From Uloborus plumipes (lineage: Eukaryota; Arthropoda; Arachnida; Araneae; Uloboridae), in assembly GCA_038373865.1 (NCBI GenBank), contig JAXGGA010001681.1:79990-143989 (forward strand): DNA of 64,000 nt, written 5' to 3'. A program made the translations under genes and the position numbers. Positions 12,597 through 22,380 of the stretch are shown here, piece after piece. The notes beneath the pieces are model-generated. The model made no database searches, was not told the DNA's origin, and worked only from the letters and a program-made list of their open reading frames with translations. Every line of letters begins with the position of its first letter. Position 1 is the stretch's first letter.

Positions 12597-14148
12597 TAAA
12601 AATTTCTCACACAACAAAATGCAAAAGTATGAGCAACTTTCAAAGTTATTGAATTATATAAGTGTAGCATAGATATAATAAATAAGCTATTTTGCTTTCA
12701 AGAAAATCAGAGAAATAATCTCTAATACATTTTTTCAAATTTACTAATCCATTTTTCAATTACATCAGAAAAAGAAAATCTGAAATTTAAAGGGTTTTGT
12801 ATTTCTTAGGGAAAAAGAAGAAAGAGAGAGAGATTGTTTTGTATTTTGGAAGAACCAGAGTTTCATATAATTGACAGTAAATTTCCCGACAGTTAATAAA
12901 TAATCTTTGCCCCTTTTATTTGTTACAGCATAACTTCTCTCGGTTCAAATATGACACCAACAATAGTTTTGCATTTTCCTTTAAAACAATTGTTTTTTCC
13001 TGCTAATATTGTAGTACTTAGCATTTAACCATGTAATTGTTTATCGTGTAAGTTTAACTGAATTTTTAACCAAACTTCTTTGCCAAAACTTTACTTTCAC
13101 CTAAAAGTTTTTAATTACATTTCTTACATTCTCAGAAAGCCTACAACTAATGCTAATTTTTTTAAAGGGCTTTTCCGACCAATAAATGAGAAATATTTTT
13201 TTCATCTCTTTTGATCTGAACCATATTCTTCGATGTCATAAATGTTAAAAGACATGAAAAAAATATCCCCCAAAACTCTGATACCATCTCCACATCGTAC
13301 TGAAAGAGTCGTAATTGACTGAAACAAAGAAAATAAAAAAAAATCAAGAGTTTTAAAGTCATTTTTTTCAGATTCGTTACAAATGATTTTCAATTTTAAG
13401 TTCTTCAATTCTTCTCGTCATTTATACTTGTCTTCTCTATTTTTCATTCAACAAACCTGTTCCTAAAGTGAAATTTAAGAACAGTAAAAAACAAAATAAT
13501 AATAGGAATCATGCAGTATAGGATTTATAGGGTCAGATGAATTTGTTCTATCCCCTTTACTCTGAATTCCGTAGCAAGAAAAGGTCCTAAGACAGCGATT
13601 GAAATGCAGGGGAGAATTTAGAGAACTTTTTGTATTCCATAAAAGTAACTTGCCAGGAAACCTTACGATAGTGTAATAGTCAAAGTAATTTAAGCATCTT
13701 TCGCATGATTTGTGGATTGAAGTCCCTCACATACAGACGGCGTGATCAATTTCTCGCTTGGCGTTTACCTTAATATTTCGTAAGACTTTAAAGCCTTGTA
13801 TCTCGATAACGGGAAGACAAGGGCAAATAACTTTTGCGTCAAAATTATGTCTCTAGAAGCTCTTTCGATTGATACCTATTTGGAGTTTTTTCATTATTTC
13901 ACCAATCTCGTGGATCCCTGATTAGAAAAAAAAAAGTCTTTAAAGATTCGAAACTTTATTCAATCCGTTTTTAAGTGACGCACATTACCCTGAACATGAA
14001 AATCCACTCTCCATTGAATTGCTTTTATTTATGAGCCAATTCTGATTACTGTACAAAAGTTCTAAATTTTTCAATATTTCAATCCTGTGGTAACAAAATT
14101 TTATTTTCTTTTGTAGAAGTCATCGTTTGCATGCCAGCTCGAAGATAG
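2667..14148 (+). CDS. Glycine-rich hexapeptide-repeat protein, probably secreted or structural (5' end missing)
   Basis: Five coding exons join in one frame: 2667-2705, 6201-7376, 10799-10945, 12494-12532 and 14117-14148 (stop TAG 14146-14148). Every internal junction is GT-AG and phase 1 with a split first codon base G, and the frame is open throughout, giving about 477 residues. The order is a short Asp/Lys lead, an acidic Cys-containing segment (EDCGEDG), about 50 units of GQGSGM / GQGSGL / GQGLGL, a Ser/Asp/Tyr-rich segment, and a tail with two Cys ending in CMPARR. Composition (Gly about half, then Ser, Gln, Leu, Met) resembles silk, cement, cuticle or egg-coat type structural proteins, but I recognise no named family. 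No signal peptide is visible because the 5' end is missing. A spliced 3'UTR with poly-A signals follows. Function is inferred from composition only. Confidence 0.78.
3734..4038 (-). repeat. tRNA-derived SINE with 13-bp target duplication
   Basis: Flanked by perfect 13-bp direct repeats ACTCTACTTATGT (3734-3746 and 4026-4038). Read on the minus strand, the body starts with a tRNA-like head that has a B-box GGTTCGAATCT about 50 nt in, and it ends in a CAA/ACA-rich tail. This is the expected layout of a SINE mobilised by a LINE. It sits 26 bp upstream of the Tc1 element, inside the first visible intron of the glycine-rich gene. Confidence 0.75.
4065..5492 (+). mobile_element. Tc1-type transposon, intact ends
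   Basis: Perfect terminal inverted repeats of about 34 bp (CACTGGCGG, nine A, TCCCAACACCAAGAA) lie at both ends, each flanked by the TA target dinucleotide (4063-4064 and 5493-5494). Length 1428 bp, with a decayed transposase inside. Because the ends are perfect, the copy could in principle be moved by a transposase supplied elsewhere. Confidence 0.92.
4315..5328 (+). pseudogene. Tc1-family (DD34E) transposase, inactivated
   Basis: In broken frames one reads the N-terminal helix-turn-helix region (QQLTEFKRGRTIWLREGG), the middle (HTAVAHRTAFAADIR, RRQWCHDRAHWRSEWRSVV), the first catalytic Asp in FDENRF, HTGLTPGVMVSGAMSYDSRG, and the second catalytic Asp in DNARPH. At the position of the third acidic residue there is Asp (SPIDNVWDI) where the family has Glu. 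There are at least two frameshifts and several in-frame stops (after FDENRF; after ADMLP), so no active enzyme is made. Confidence 0.9.
6201..7376 (+). CDS. Glycine-rich gene, main repeat exon
   Basis: Acceptor TTTTAAG, donor GTATGG at 7377. The exon is open over 391 full codons. After SSNNGQEDCGEDGRGSGNGK the repeat begins with a few irregular units (GSGSGKKKGSG), then runs as 18-bp units of the type GGATCTGGAATGGGTCAG that encode hexapeptides alternating Met and Leu. Many units pair into 36-bp higher-order repeats. The last part (SNKNQGSANDGSGQNDYWSSG) leaves the repeat. Third-position variation (CAA/CAG, GGA/GGG, TCT/TCC) together with few non-synonymous changes (Met, Leu, Ile or Val in one slot) suggests selection on the protein. 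The frame reads on into the intron to a TGA at 7388-7390, so an unspliced form would end there. Confidence 0.85.
6340..7316 (+). repeat. 18-bp coding minisatellite
   Basis: About 50 tandem copies of an 18-bp unit, with 36-bp pairs (SGMGQG followed by LGLGQG or SGLGQG) most frequent. Because 18 is a multiple of three and the unit lacks antisense stops, long antisense reading frames (Ser-Leu-Thr repeats) appear on the minus strand. Copy number is likely to vary between alleles. Confidence 0.9.
7377..10798 (+). other. Intron of the glycine-rich gene, with repeats
   Basis: Between phase-1 exons. It holds a dispersed repeat (about 7735-8190), poly-T stretches, and an unusually GC-rich patch at about 8740-8940. 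It also holds a segment bracketed by CAGAGGT at 10445 and ACCTCTG at 10655 that looks transposon-like but lacks a clear target duplication. No further exon is evident. Confidence 0.5.
7735..8190 (+). repeat. Dispersed repeat, copy 1 (inverted copy at 60575-61035)
   Basis: Shares, in the same order as the reverse complement of 60575-61035, the blocks GCATTCGAATGTTCC, AAGGGGGTGTTTTA, GATATGAATTGGCG, CCACTTGGCGATAT, TTTGCATTGTTTCGT and CTCACTCCAAGCAC. The two copies are clearly diverged. No coding frame; family not recognised. Confidence 0.6.
10799..10945 (+). CDS. Glycine-rich gene, Ser/Asp/Tyr-rich exon
   Basis: Acceptor TTTAAAG, donor GTAAGT. 48 codons plus phase-1 ends. After a split Gly codon it reads SNQGNGDSWNSYDYGDDY and continues as a Ser-, Asp-, Gln- and Tyr-rich low-complexity segment ending QSGQQWNG. 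Tyr and Asp clusters of this kind occur in structural and adhesive proteins, but that is only an analogy. Confidence 0.75.
11196..11500. repeat. Dispersed interspersed repeat with internal duplication
   Basis: Begins CTAGCTATGTGGCCCGGCG, resembling the start of the repeat at 60470. A segment of the type TTTAAAGTAGCGARGAAAG is present twice (about 11223 and 11278). Family not identified. Confidence 0.4.
11920..12195. repeat. Diverged copy of the GGGTCATTCCA MITE family
   Basis: Starts GGGTCATTCCATTGTGACTAACGTAACA and ends with the inverted equivalents GTTACGTAAGTTACC and TGGAATGA. Same family as the TTAA-flanked element at 22385-23012, but its TTAA flanks are not preserved. It lies in an intron of the glycine-rich gene. 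Confidence 0.5.
12494..12532 (+). CDS. Glycine-rich gene, small penultimate coding exon
   Basis: 39 nt between TTTGGTAG and GTAAGG, phase 1 at both ends. It reads YQTGPTEICRKD between split codons and carries one Cys. It is the same length as the 2667-2705 exon. Confidence 0.65.
12562..12592. repeat. (TA)n microsatellite
   Basis: About 15 perfect TA dinucleotides in the intron after exon 12494-12532. Confidence 0.9.
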
Positions 14149-14170
14149 AACAAAACGAGTTATCAAGCAA
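14117..14170 (+). CDS. Glycine-rich gene, terminal coding exon with stop
   Basis: Acceptor TTTTGTAG. The split codon gives Glu, then VIVCMPARR and TAG (14146-14148). The exon continues 22 nt as 3'UTR to a perfect donor GTAAGT at 14171. A stop 22 nt from the last junction should not trigger nonsense-mediated decay. Confidence 0.65.
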
Positions 14171-14630
14171 GTAAGTAAATCGTTTTAGTTTTTAAAAGGT
14201 TAATAATTTTCAAACAAAATTTCAGCACAATTAGTTACTCACTTTAGAACAGCACAGTGCCCAGAAAATCACTATTAACCTTCTATTTCAAAGCATCTCG
14301 ACATAAAAATAAGAGAGTACAGAGAATGTGCGGTTATTTTAGCTTTGCAAATTGAGACACATTGGAAAGCAGTTAAACAATTAAAAGATCTGGATCTGGA
14401 CACAAAATAGCCTTAGTTTACACACAAACAGCCACATTTGGCTTGGTCGGATTGAGGTCACTATATACAAACGAGCCAATAATTATATCTATATTTCCAG
14501 AAATGACTAACACGCATTATCTTGCTCATTTTCACATGACAGCCTCTCCCTATAGCAACTTTGTTAATGTATAAAATTAAAACATTTATATGCTGTTTTT
14601 ATTTATTTTTCAAATCGTTTCATTTTTTAG

Positions 14631-14785
14631 ATCAATGCTGAAACACAAAGAAGCAACAACTCACTAAAACAAAGGAAACTTCAAATTCAACATATTAGCA
14701 ACTGATTGTGAATAAACATGTGTTGTAGTAAAAACAAAAAGCATAAATGTTTACTGGTGAAAAATAAATTTTTTGATACAGTATT
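14631..14785 (+). other. Glycine-rich gene, 3'UTR exon and poly-A signals
   Basis: A pyrimidine tract and TTTTTTAG precede 14631. The exon holds AATAAA at about 14711 and again at 14763-14768, with T/GT-rich sequence just downstream, fitting cleavage near 14780-14790. Noncoding. Confidence 0.5.
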
Positions 14786-14789
14786 ATGG

Positions 14790-16504
14790 TGTGAAATCTT
14801 TTTTTCACTGTTTGATACTGTTTGTGAGAAGTAAATTTACTTTTCTTTCTTCTTTCTTTCTTTCTTTTTTTTGGCGGGAGGGGGGGAGGCAAAAGGATAA
14901 ACTATAAAAAGGAAAATATTCATAACCTGCAGAAGTGTATGAAATTTTTTTTTAAGTAGTAATGGTTTATCAAACAAATACGAATGTTTAAACCATTCTC
15001 TAACTCTTAAACATTTGATTAGGAAAAGAAAGAAAAAAGAAACAGTGGTGTGCATACCAAAATCCACATTATGAAACAGGATTTTAACTACCTCTAGATT
15101 TAAAGAGAGCATCATTTAACATACATTTTCCTCAAAAAAAATTGCGGTATCGGGTGAAAAATATTGTGATAACTTTTAAAACCCAATACTGCAAGTGTAC
15201 AAAATATCCGGAAACGTTTCTGAGTGTATAAAGTGGCTACGGTGCCTGCAATTTTTTAAAACGTTTTTAAGTATTTTGGAAACCTCTTTCTGTAATTTTA
15301 AAAAACGTTTTCCAGCATTTGGTACCGAACGCATATATGCGCCCATGGGCCACACTGATGGTATCCGCTGGACGCACATATGCGCCATCAGCAGTCAAAC
15401 GGGTAGCTATTTCCCAAAACCGGCCTTATAAATACACTTTTTTTTATTACAATTCAACGCAAAAATTTTTGATGCTGAAGAAATTGAAAACTGCAGCGTG
15501 TGAATAAATATTTGTTTTTGCTACGAAAAATCATGCTTTATTTTTAAAAAAATCGACTTTCGAAACAGTATTTACCAAATAGAACTGTTGATCTAAAAAA
15601 TGCTGCCTGTCAGTAATTGTCTCCTGTTGTTTGTCAGAAACAATGCAATAGATGTTGAAATTAGGTTCCACGTCAGTTCATTGGAGCATTATTAATTGCA
15701 TCTGACACAAATTCGAGATGCGTTCGTTCATCTTTTGTGGCCTCAGTTCTCTCTTAGTCACACAAATACAACACAATATTTAGAGGTATTTTGTTCGTTT
15801 AATTTTTGTAGGGGGGGGCTAAAAATCACTAATTAATAATTTCAGTCACTCGGTATGTTTTAACTCTCTTTAATGATAACTGGTATGTATAAGTATATAT
15901 AATCACATATACCATAAAAGTTTCGTTTGACCCTATTAGAACGTGAGGAACTAAAATCTTGATGATTTGTATATGGCATAAATCTAGTAGCTCATGTGAT
16001 GAGTATGCGATAACACGCGGTTTTGGGATTAAACTGTCTTATCGATTGAAGGTCACTGGAGGTCATTGTGGATACCTAAAATGTCTTAATTCGGCAAATT
16101 TTGTCTCAAGATTCGGCACATTTGGAGACATAATTGCAATCTCATAAATGAAAGCCAAAGCTTGTGTATTTAAGCAGTCAGATACTGCCGTCAAGGCAGG
16201 CTGAGAGATAATTACGTGCAATGTACTGACAGCCCAGTTATGCTATTCAGAGACAGCAGTTTTGTCCTAATTTGAACTCATCAGTCAAGGACTCACAATT
16301 TTCGAGCCAGAAACAAATCTTTGGCAAGATTTTCAGAAGGCAAAATATTTAAAATTAAATAAGGCGAGAAAAATAACCAAAGATATCAATGCGAAATAAC
16401 ACCTCAATCCAAAGTAACATTTTTCCCTATGGGGCTCGATCTTAAAAACATTTTTGTGGTTTCAATTTAGAAACACATCCTGGAGGGAATCACCGTACCC
16501 TGTA
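14790..16504. other. Intergenic, nothing recognised
   Basis: AT-rich sequence without credible coding potential. A pair of near-identical motifs CGCATATATGCGCC and CGCACATATGCGCC lies about 48 bp apart at 15330-15395. Confidence 0.5.
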
Positions 16505-17102
16505 GCTTTTCCCAGCGGCGCCCCGAGCTTAAATTTTTGGGAGGGGGAAAATTCTGCATTTGCCGAACGAAATTCAGAAATGTGCCGAATCATAAAATAC
16601 GAGCATATAGACAGAACTAATACCATTACTTTCCAGAGAAAAGACAATAGGTATCACTCAAAAAAAAATGATCATTCACAAATTTTTCTTTAGATCATTG
16701 ACAAATACTTGAACTTTGATGAATAACAACGGGAATGTATTTTGAACACTCAAAACGATTGATTGGATAATTTATAAATTATTGTTTTATACATATATAC
16801 AGATTAAAACGTAGACATATCATAAAATATTGCATCCTTTCCAAATTGAACATTAAAGTATATTGCTCAATCGACAGGTTTTTACAACAACGTAATTAAG
16901 TTTTATATATAAATCGGGTCTTCTCATTTTCAAAGAACAAATGAAAAAAAAAAGAAGATTGCAGCTACACATACGATGTACAAAAAAAAATATTGCAACA
17001 CTATTTCTGAATTTGCCGAGTTGTCAGTCCGAATTTGCCGAATGAGACGGGAGGTCCCAGTGACCTCTCGTGACCTTCCTTCGGGGCGCTCCTGGCTTTT
17101 CC
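16505..17102. mobile_element. Non-autonomous hAT element (CAGCGGCGCCCCGA ends)
   Basis: Element 16513-17094 (582 bp) starts CAGCGGCGCCCCGAGC and ends TTCGGGGCGCTCCTG. Perfect 8-bp target duplications GCTTTTCC lie at 16505-16512 and 17095-17102. Subterminal TTTGCCGAAC/GAATTTGCCGAATG motifs occur near both ends. There is no transposase frame. Confidence 0.85.
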
Positions 17103-17424
17103 GTCATCAAAAATAGCTTACAATTGAACTACAGGACGTCAATTTACAAAAACTTGCTAAAGAGACCCTACCCTACCCCATTACCTCAAACGCAAACTAA
17201 GGTTATCTAAAATTTTGTGTTTAGGGTTCCAATTGCTAATAATGTCGACGGAAAGTGAGCGAACCTATTTGGCAGGGCCAGATTAAGATTTAAGTAGTTA
17301 TAGGCATTGGAAGTACCTCCCCCCCCACACACACACACAGCTATCGCAAGGACAATAACAGTGGGGCGAGGGGGATTCCGCATTCCGCCTATCAATTTTT
17401 CATACATTTTATTATATAATATAG

Positions 17425-18050
17425 AGTAGTGCAACGATACCTATGTCGATGTTTTGGAAACATCCATGTTTTTGTCAAAACATCGATGTTTTGAAGCATC
17501 GATATTTTGAGTTCGTCATCCATGTTTTTGTCAAAACGTCGATGTTTTACTGTCGATGTTTTTTAAACAACGATATCTTGAGCTTGATGTTTTTTCGATG
17601 TCGATATTGAATATTTCATCAAAAAAACGCGTAAAAACATGCTATAATTACGTTTATTGAAACATTTTTATTTTCTCAGTTTCTCAGAATATTTATTATT
17701 GGCTTATAGTTTCTCAGAAGTTACAAAGTTAATCAAATTGGAAAAAGTCTTTTTTTTATTACTATTGATCTTTTACGCTCAATATTTTTTTGAAATTCGC
17801 TAATTTACTTCCACTGCTTTTTTTTTTATGTCGATGTTTTGTATGCCAGCCAAAATGTTTATTAAAATTATCCATAAAAAAGATTCACCTTTAACCAATA
17901 GTTGCAGTATTTATCTTATTGTGTTTTTTCCTTTTTTTTTTTTTTTTTTTTGAATAACAGCCGATCATTTACGATCGATGATTTTTAAACATCGTTTCTT
18001 CGCCTTCCATGTTTTTTTTTTTTTTCCCCGATATCGATGTTTTGGTAGTC
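17425..18050. repeat. Cluster of ATCGATGTTTT motifs, probable degraded hAT element
   Basis: Many forward and inverted copies of TCGATGTTTTG crowd at 17440-17610, and again near 17990-18045. This is the look of hAT subterminal repeats. I could not fix the ends or a target duplication. Confidence 0.4.
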
Positions 18051-19381
18051 GAAATCCTAAATACCAAATTTTTAACGGCCTTATTTTACGTTTGGGAGGT
18101 TCGGGAGCTCTCTCAAGCAAGTTTTTCAGAATTGAAGACTTACAATATAATCGTAAGTCATCTTTGATGACATTAGGGAAAGCTTTTGAGTTCTGCATCC
18201 ATACAGACGTTCAGATGAACATAATGCATAAAGAGAAGTCGAGTTAGCGCAATATATGATGTATTTTTGTTCTCTTAATTTGTAATGTATTTTTGTATTT
18301 TTATCTTATGCAATTTCATTCTTCCATCTTTTGAATTCAAAACACAATTTTTACTGCGAACAGTGTAATTTGTTCATGTACCTTGGCTCAATTTCTAGGG
18401 TTTTTTGATTAAACCGTATTTTTATTTCCCCAAACCCATAATTTGAAAAGTCGGCTCTTATGTTTCACGCAATCTCCTTTTCATTGAAATAAAATCTTTC
18501 GCGTTCCACCCCCTTTTCGGTCCGAATCTCAAACAAATCCAAGAATAATAATTTCCCGCTTTCGAAAATAATGAAGGATCTGCAGTCTGTGTGGCGCCGA
18601 ATTTCCTGAAACCCATTCTGAGTCGATCCACCCCCCATCTTCGTTTTATTTGCCTTCTATTTTTTGCGCTTCACCAAATGAGCACTCTCTCCCAAAAGAC
18701 CCCGCTCTGTTATTACGACCTTCATCTAAGATAGCGATTCTCAACCGTTGGCCCGGCGCGACGGCTCGGCGCCGATCTGCAAAAAAATTTGACCGACCCT
18801 CAAAGAGTTTTGATCTTCCACGTTAAAATCATTCCGAATTCAAACATCAAAAAAGAAAAGAAAAAAAAAACTTTTCTTAAGAGGAATTTGCACAAAAAGC
18901 GGAAAATAAATTAATTATTTTAATGCATTTTAAAAAATGTTTTGAAATTTTCACTCCCCGGGTATGCCACTAGCTCACTCCAATAAAATTTTTACTTTTG
19001 GGGAAGTGATTTTTAGTGGAATATTAAATTGCATTTTTCCCTTCGGTTTCAAAAAAAACAGGAAAAGTTTTTATTTAAAACTCTTTTTTTTTCTTTTTTG
19101 TAAATTCTTGAGTATGGGTGTACTTTAGAGACCCCCTTGCCTAAGAATGTATTTTTAAAAACAAGTACAATAGAGTCTAACCCGGCCAAATCAAGAAACA
19201 CGAAAAAAAAAAAAAGCAAGCGCTAAAAACATGTTGTGAGCACATTCCCGATAACCCAGCATTTTCATGACATTGACCACTTTTCGGTCCTCATTTGGGA
19301 GAAACTAGAGCGGACATCCCCCATAAGAAAATTCTTTCAATGCAATTCCCAATTCAACTACAACTCTTACTCTTCAGGTCA

Positions 19382-20393
19382 GCTTCAACCAGTGATTGGA
19401 AAAACTACATTTCTTTTGTAGCGAACTACAACTACAACTACTTTTTTTTAAATGTAGCGGCTACAAACTACTTTTGAATTGTAGTCGCTACTTCGCTACT
19501 TTAAAAAAAATAATAAATAAATAAAAGCAAACACCGTTTGAAGATTGACCGAAAAAATTCGAAAAGTGGTTTACATTAATAATTAACTCATTTGAATATG
19601 GTATTGAACTCGGAATTGTCTTTGAATTTATTTGTTACTTTTCCTTTGTGTTTTTTTTTTTTTTTTTTTTTTTGTGTGCGTGTTTTTTGCTAAAATTTGT
19701 CCTTTTTAGATTTTTTTTTTGCAATTTTTACGCATATTCTCACAAGAAAGGAATCAAAAGTTGAAAAATTAAAAGAATTCAACCTTCATTTTTTTTTAAT
19801 TTTTTTTCATGGAACACTTAGGAACATAAAAATTGTTTGAAGATATATAAAAATTATGATACCGAATAGACCAATGACATCAAACAGACATTGTATTTCG
19901 TCAAAATTATGTATCTAAGGGGGATCCAGCATATATTTTGATGGTTCTTATTTCTCATTGCGTCCGCTGCTGTACTTGTGCAAGATTCGCACCAGTCAGA
20001 GTCAATTAAACCTTGTTTTTTTCCCCTTCGTTCTCTCTTTTTTTTATTTTTTTCATTTCTGTACCTCAGAACCAGACTAACGTAAGTCCATTTTCGTCAT
20101 TTTTCGGTAGAGGGGAAAAACGATTGTCGAATACATCGTTTTTCTCCTCTACTGAAAAATGACGAAAATGGACTTACGTTAGTCTGGTTCAGAGGTACAG
20201 ATTTATTTATTTATTTTTCTAATTTAAAAGTAGTTCCCAGAAATCGCTACAAACTACTATTTTTTTGTATCGCGCTACTAACTACTCTACTTTTTTTTTA
20301 AACTAGTGCGCTACACTACAAACTACTAAAAAATGTAGCTACTACAGTAGTTTCGCTACTTGTAGCGCGCTACTTCCGACCACTGGCTTCAAC
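19382..20393. mobile_element. Non-autonomous hAT element, copy 1, with nested hairpin
   Basis: Element 19390-20385 (996 bp) runs from CAGTGATTGGAAAAACTACA to GCTACTTCCGACCACTG, flanked by perfect 8-bp duplications GCTTCAAC (19382-19389 and 20386-20393). Both ends are filled with repeated TAGCTAC/GTAGTTTGTAG motifs. A related copy lies inverted at 31448-32233. There is no transposase frame. Confidence 0.88.
20059..20200. mobile_element. 142-bp hairpin MITE nested in the hAT element
   Basis: Two 66-nt arms with three mismatches (20059-20124 and 20135-20200) surround a 10-nt loop. It begins CTGTACCTCAGAACC and contains GACTAACGTAAGTCC. The related hAT copy at 31448-32233 lacks it and shows a continuous A/T-rich site, so this is an insertion. 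Superfamily unknown. Confidence 0.85.
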
Positions 20394-20628
20394 CATAAAA
20401 CATCCGTGTGTTTACTATTTTCAGAAAGTGTAGGTAGGTTCAGTAACGGATTTTAGAAGAGGACCAGGGGACCAGTGCTATTCCCAAGGAGATAAAAACA
20501 ATTTAACGGTGCCATTAACTATTATTCAATTTTTTTTTTCATAAAATAAATTTTTTTTTTAAACTATTTCATTGAAAAGAAATATCACACACAAAAAGCA
20601 TATTTGGAACAAATTCACTTTGGATTAC

Positions 20629-20750
20629 TACACTGTGAAAAATGAATGTTGTTTTTTCAGTATAATACAGCTAATTTTACAGTAATAAACAAAAAATTGC
20701 TAATTGTACAGTAATAAACTGTCAAATTGCTAATTTTACAATAACACTGG
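20629..20750. repeat. Truncated TA-flanked MITE of the CACTG(T/C)AAAAA family
   Basis: Begins TACACTGTGAAAAATG and contains CAGTATAATACAGC and ACAGTAATAAACTG modules, like the full copy at 30446-30792. The right terminus is not seen. Confidence 0.5.
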
Positions 20751-21049
20751 TAAACAAGGTTTCTGTTCCTCATTGAGTAAGTGGTGATTTTTATATTTTA
20801 GGGGGTGCTGAAAAAGAATACGGAAATAAAAATATTCCATCACCCACAGATTTTTGAAAAATCAAAAATCTTTAAAATGGCATTTATGCAACACATGCAC
20901 AAGATTTTTGTCATTTACCACTTTATAGAAAAATTACAAAGTTTAAAACTAATATGAAACGCAATATATATATATATATTGCTTGAAAAGTTGTAAAAGA
21001 ATGAAAAAGATTTTTGATGAAAAAAAACTGATATTTGCAAAAAAAAAAA

Positions 21050-21414
21050 AATTCCTAAATTTCACACTGTATTTAGCTGTAAATGCCTTAACTATGGATG
21101 CTCTCTTATAGGACTTATCATGAACTTTTTTAACTTCTAACTCTCCCAACAGTAAGTGCAGAACATATTAGGAGTCCACCGTAATTGATATCGCGCTTCC
21201 ATTGCAGAAGTGTCCTGGTGGAAGAGCTCCCCATGGTTGTCGCTGAAATCTCTTCCATTCTTTTATGGGAAAATTTAAGTGAGTTGCAAAAAAAAAAAGA
21301 ATTTTCAATGGCATTGAACGTTATATTGTAACTTTTTACCATATGTATAGTAAATTTTTCATAGTTAAGACTTCTTTATCCAAAGCTTTAACGAAATTCT
21401 TTATCAATCCCAAC
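21050..21414 (-). pseudogene. Arthropod dispersed uncharacterised protein family, 3' part (split by hAT element)
   Basis: On the minus strand from 21414 leftwards, broken frames give LIKNFVKALDKE, then DFSDNHGELFHQDTSAMEAR followed by YQLRWTPNMFCTYCW, then KSYKRASIVKAFTAKYSVKF. I recognise this order (an HIKLGLMKxFVKALDK block, a GExFHQD block, an RYQxxWxxNM block, then YKRxS) from a large family of uncharacterised arthropod proteins that are probably tied to a mobile element. Several frameshifts and stops. It continues across the transposon into 29080-29607. Confidence 0.72.
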
Positions 21415-21960
21415 CAGAGGCGTAGCAAGGGGTGGGCGAATCGGGCGATCGCCCAGGGCCTCGCGCCTCCCGGGGCCTCGCGTCCTCATTTTGCCCCGAA
21501 ATTTTCTCCATTCAAACTTTGTTCCGAGACAAAATTTTACAAAATATTCCAGAATCATACAGTTAAAAACACGATTTTTTCTCGTCAAAAATTTGAAAAA
21601 AAAAAAAAACAAAAACGAAGTGGCCTTGCTTCGAATTTCTGTCCGATCCAACTTTTTCCAAACTGTCGGCGCGCTCTCTTATTCACTGATGTCCACAGTT
21701 TTGGCTGAATCTTTGGTGTGCACTGTAGTTCGCCTAAAACTGATAACGCCAGCTACTTTGACGAGTGGGTCACGCCCTATGGAGAGAGATAACGTCAATC
21801 AAAGGAGGGGGACGATTTCCGGATTTCAAGAAGGGTTTTGCAGGGATTTTTTTTTGTCCCTACCAACCCCCTTTCCACTAGAAACGTGTTGGTGGTTGTT
21901 AAGTTATAAGTCGGCCATTTTTTTTACTCCTGCTTTCTGTAAGGTCGATAACATCTCAAA

Positions 21961-22179
21961 ATGAGTATCCGATACATCGAATCGACCCGGGGAGGCAAAC
22001 TTTTAATTTATCAAGAGCACATGTATAGGATTAATCGGAAAGTAAAAAGTACACACTACTGGAAATGCTCGGAGGAAAAGTGTAAGGCATCTATAATAAT
22101 TGAAGATGAAAATATTAAGCGTATTCAAAACACGTTCAATAGTTATAATAAATGTAGAAAAATATGCATATTCATTTAA
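21961..22179 (+). pseudogene. FLYWCH zinc-finger fragment inside the transposon
   Basis: A 72-codon frame beginning MSIRYIESTRGGKLLIYQEH. It has the FLYWCH layout: RGG..L.Y near the start, then YRINRK, HYWKCSEEKCKASIII with the two Cys. The usual distal His-x-His is not seen (the frame runs into NSYNKC and stops). FLYWCH fingers are known as DNA-binding parts of Mutator-like transposases and of some host regulators. Here the frame is short, lacks a catalytic domain, and is probably a remnant of the element's own or a captured gene. The ATG is the first in frame after a stop upstream. Confidence 0.6.
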
Positions 22180-22380
22180 AACTGACAAATGCATATTAGA
22201 ACGGGTGTAGCTATACTTAATTGCAACAAAAGTTATCTTTGCACGACCTATAATCACCTGAAAATATGTCTCAATCAAAAGTAAAACAGTAAATAAAAAT
22301 ATTTAATTAAAACTGCACAGGATGATAAAAAGTTAATACATTTGAGTCAACATTTTCTGATGAAAGACTTAAACAAAGTT

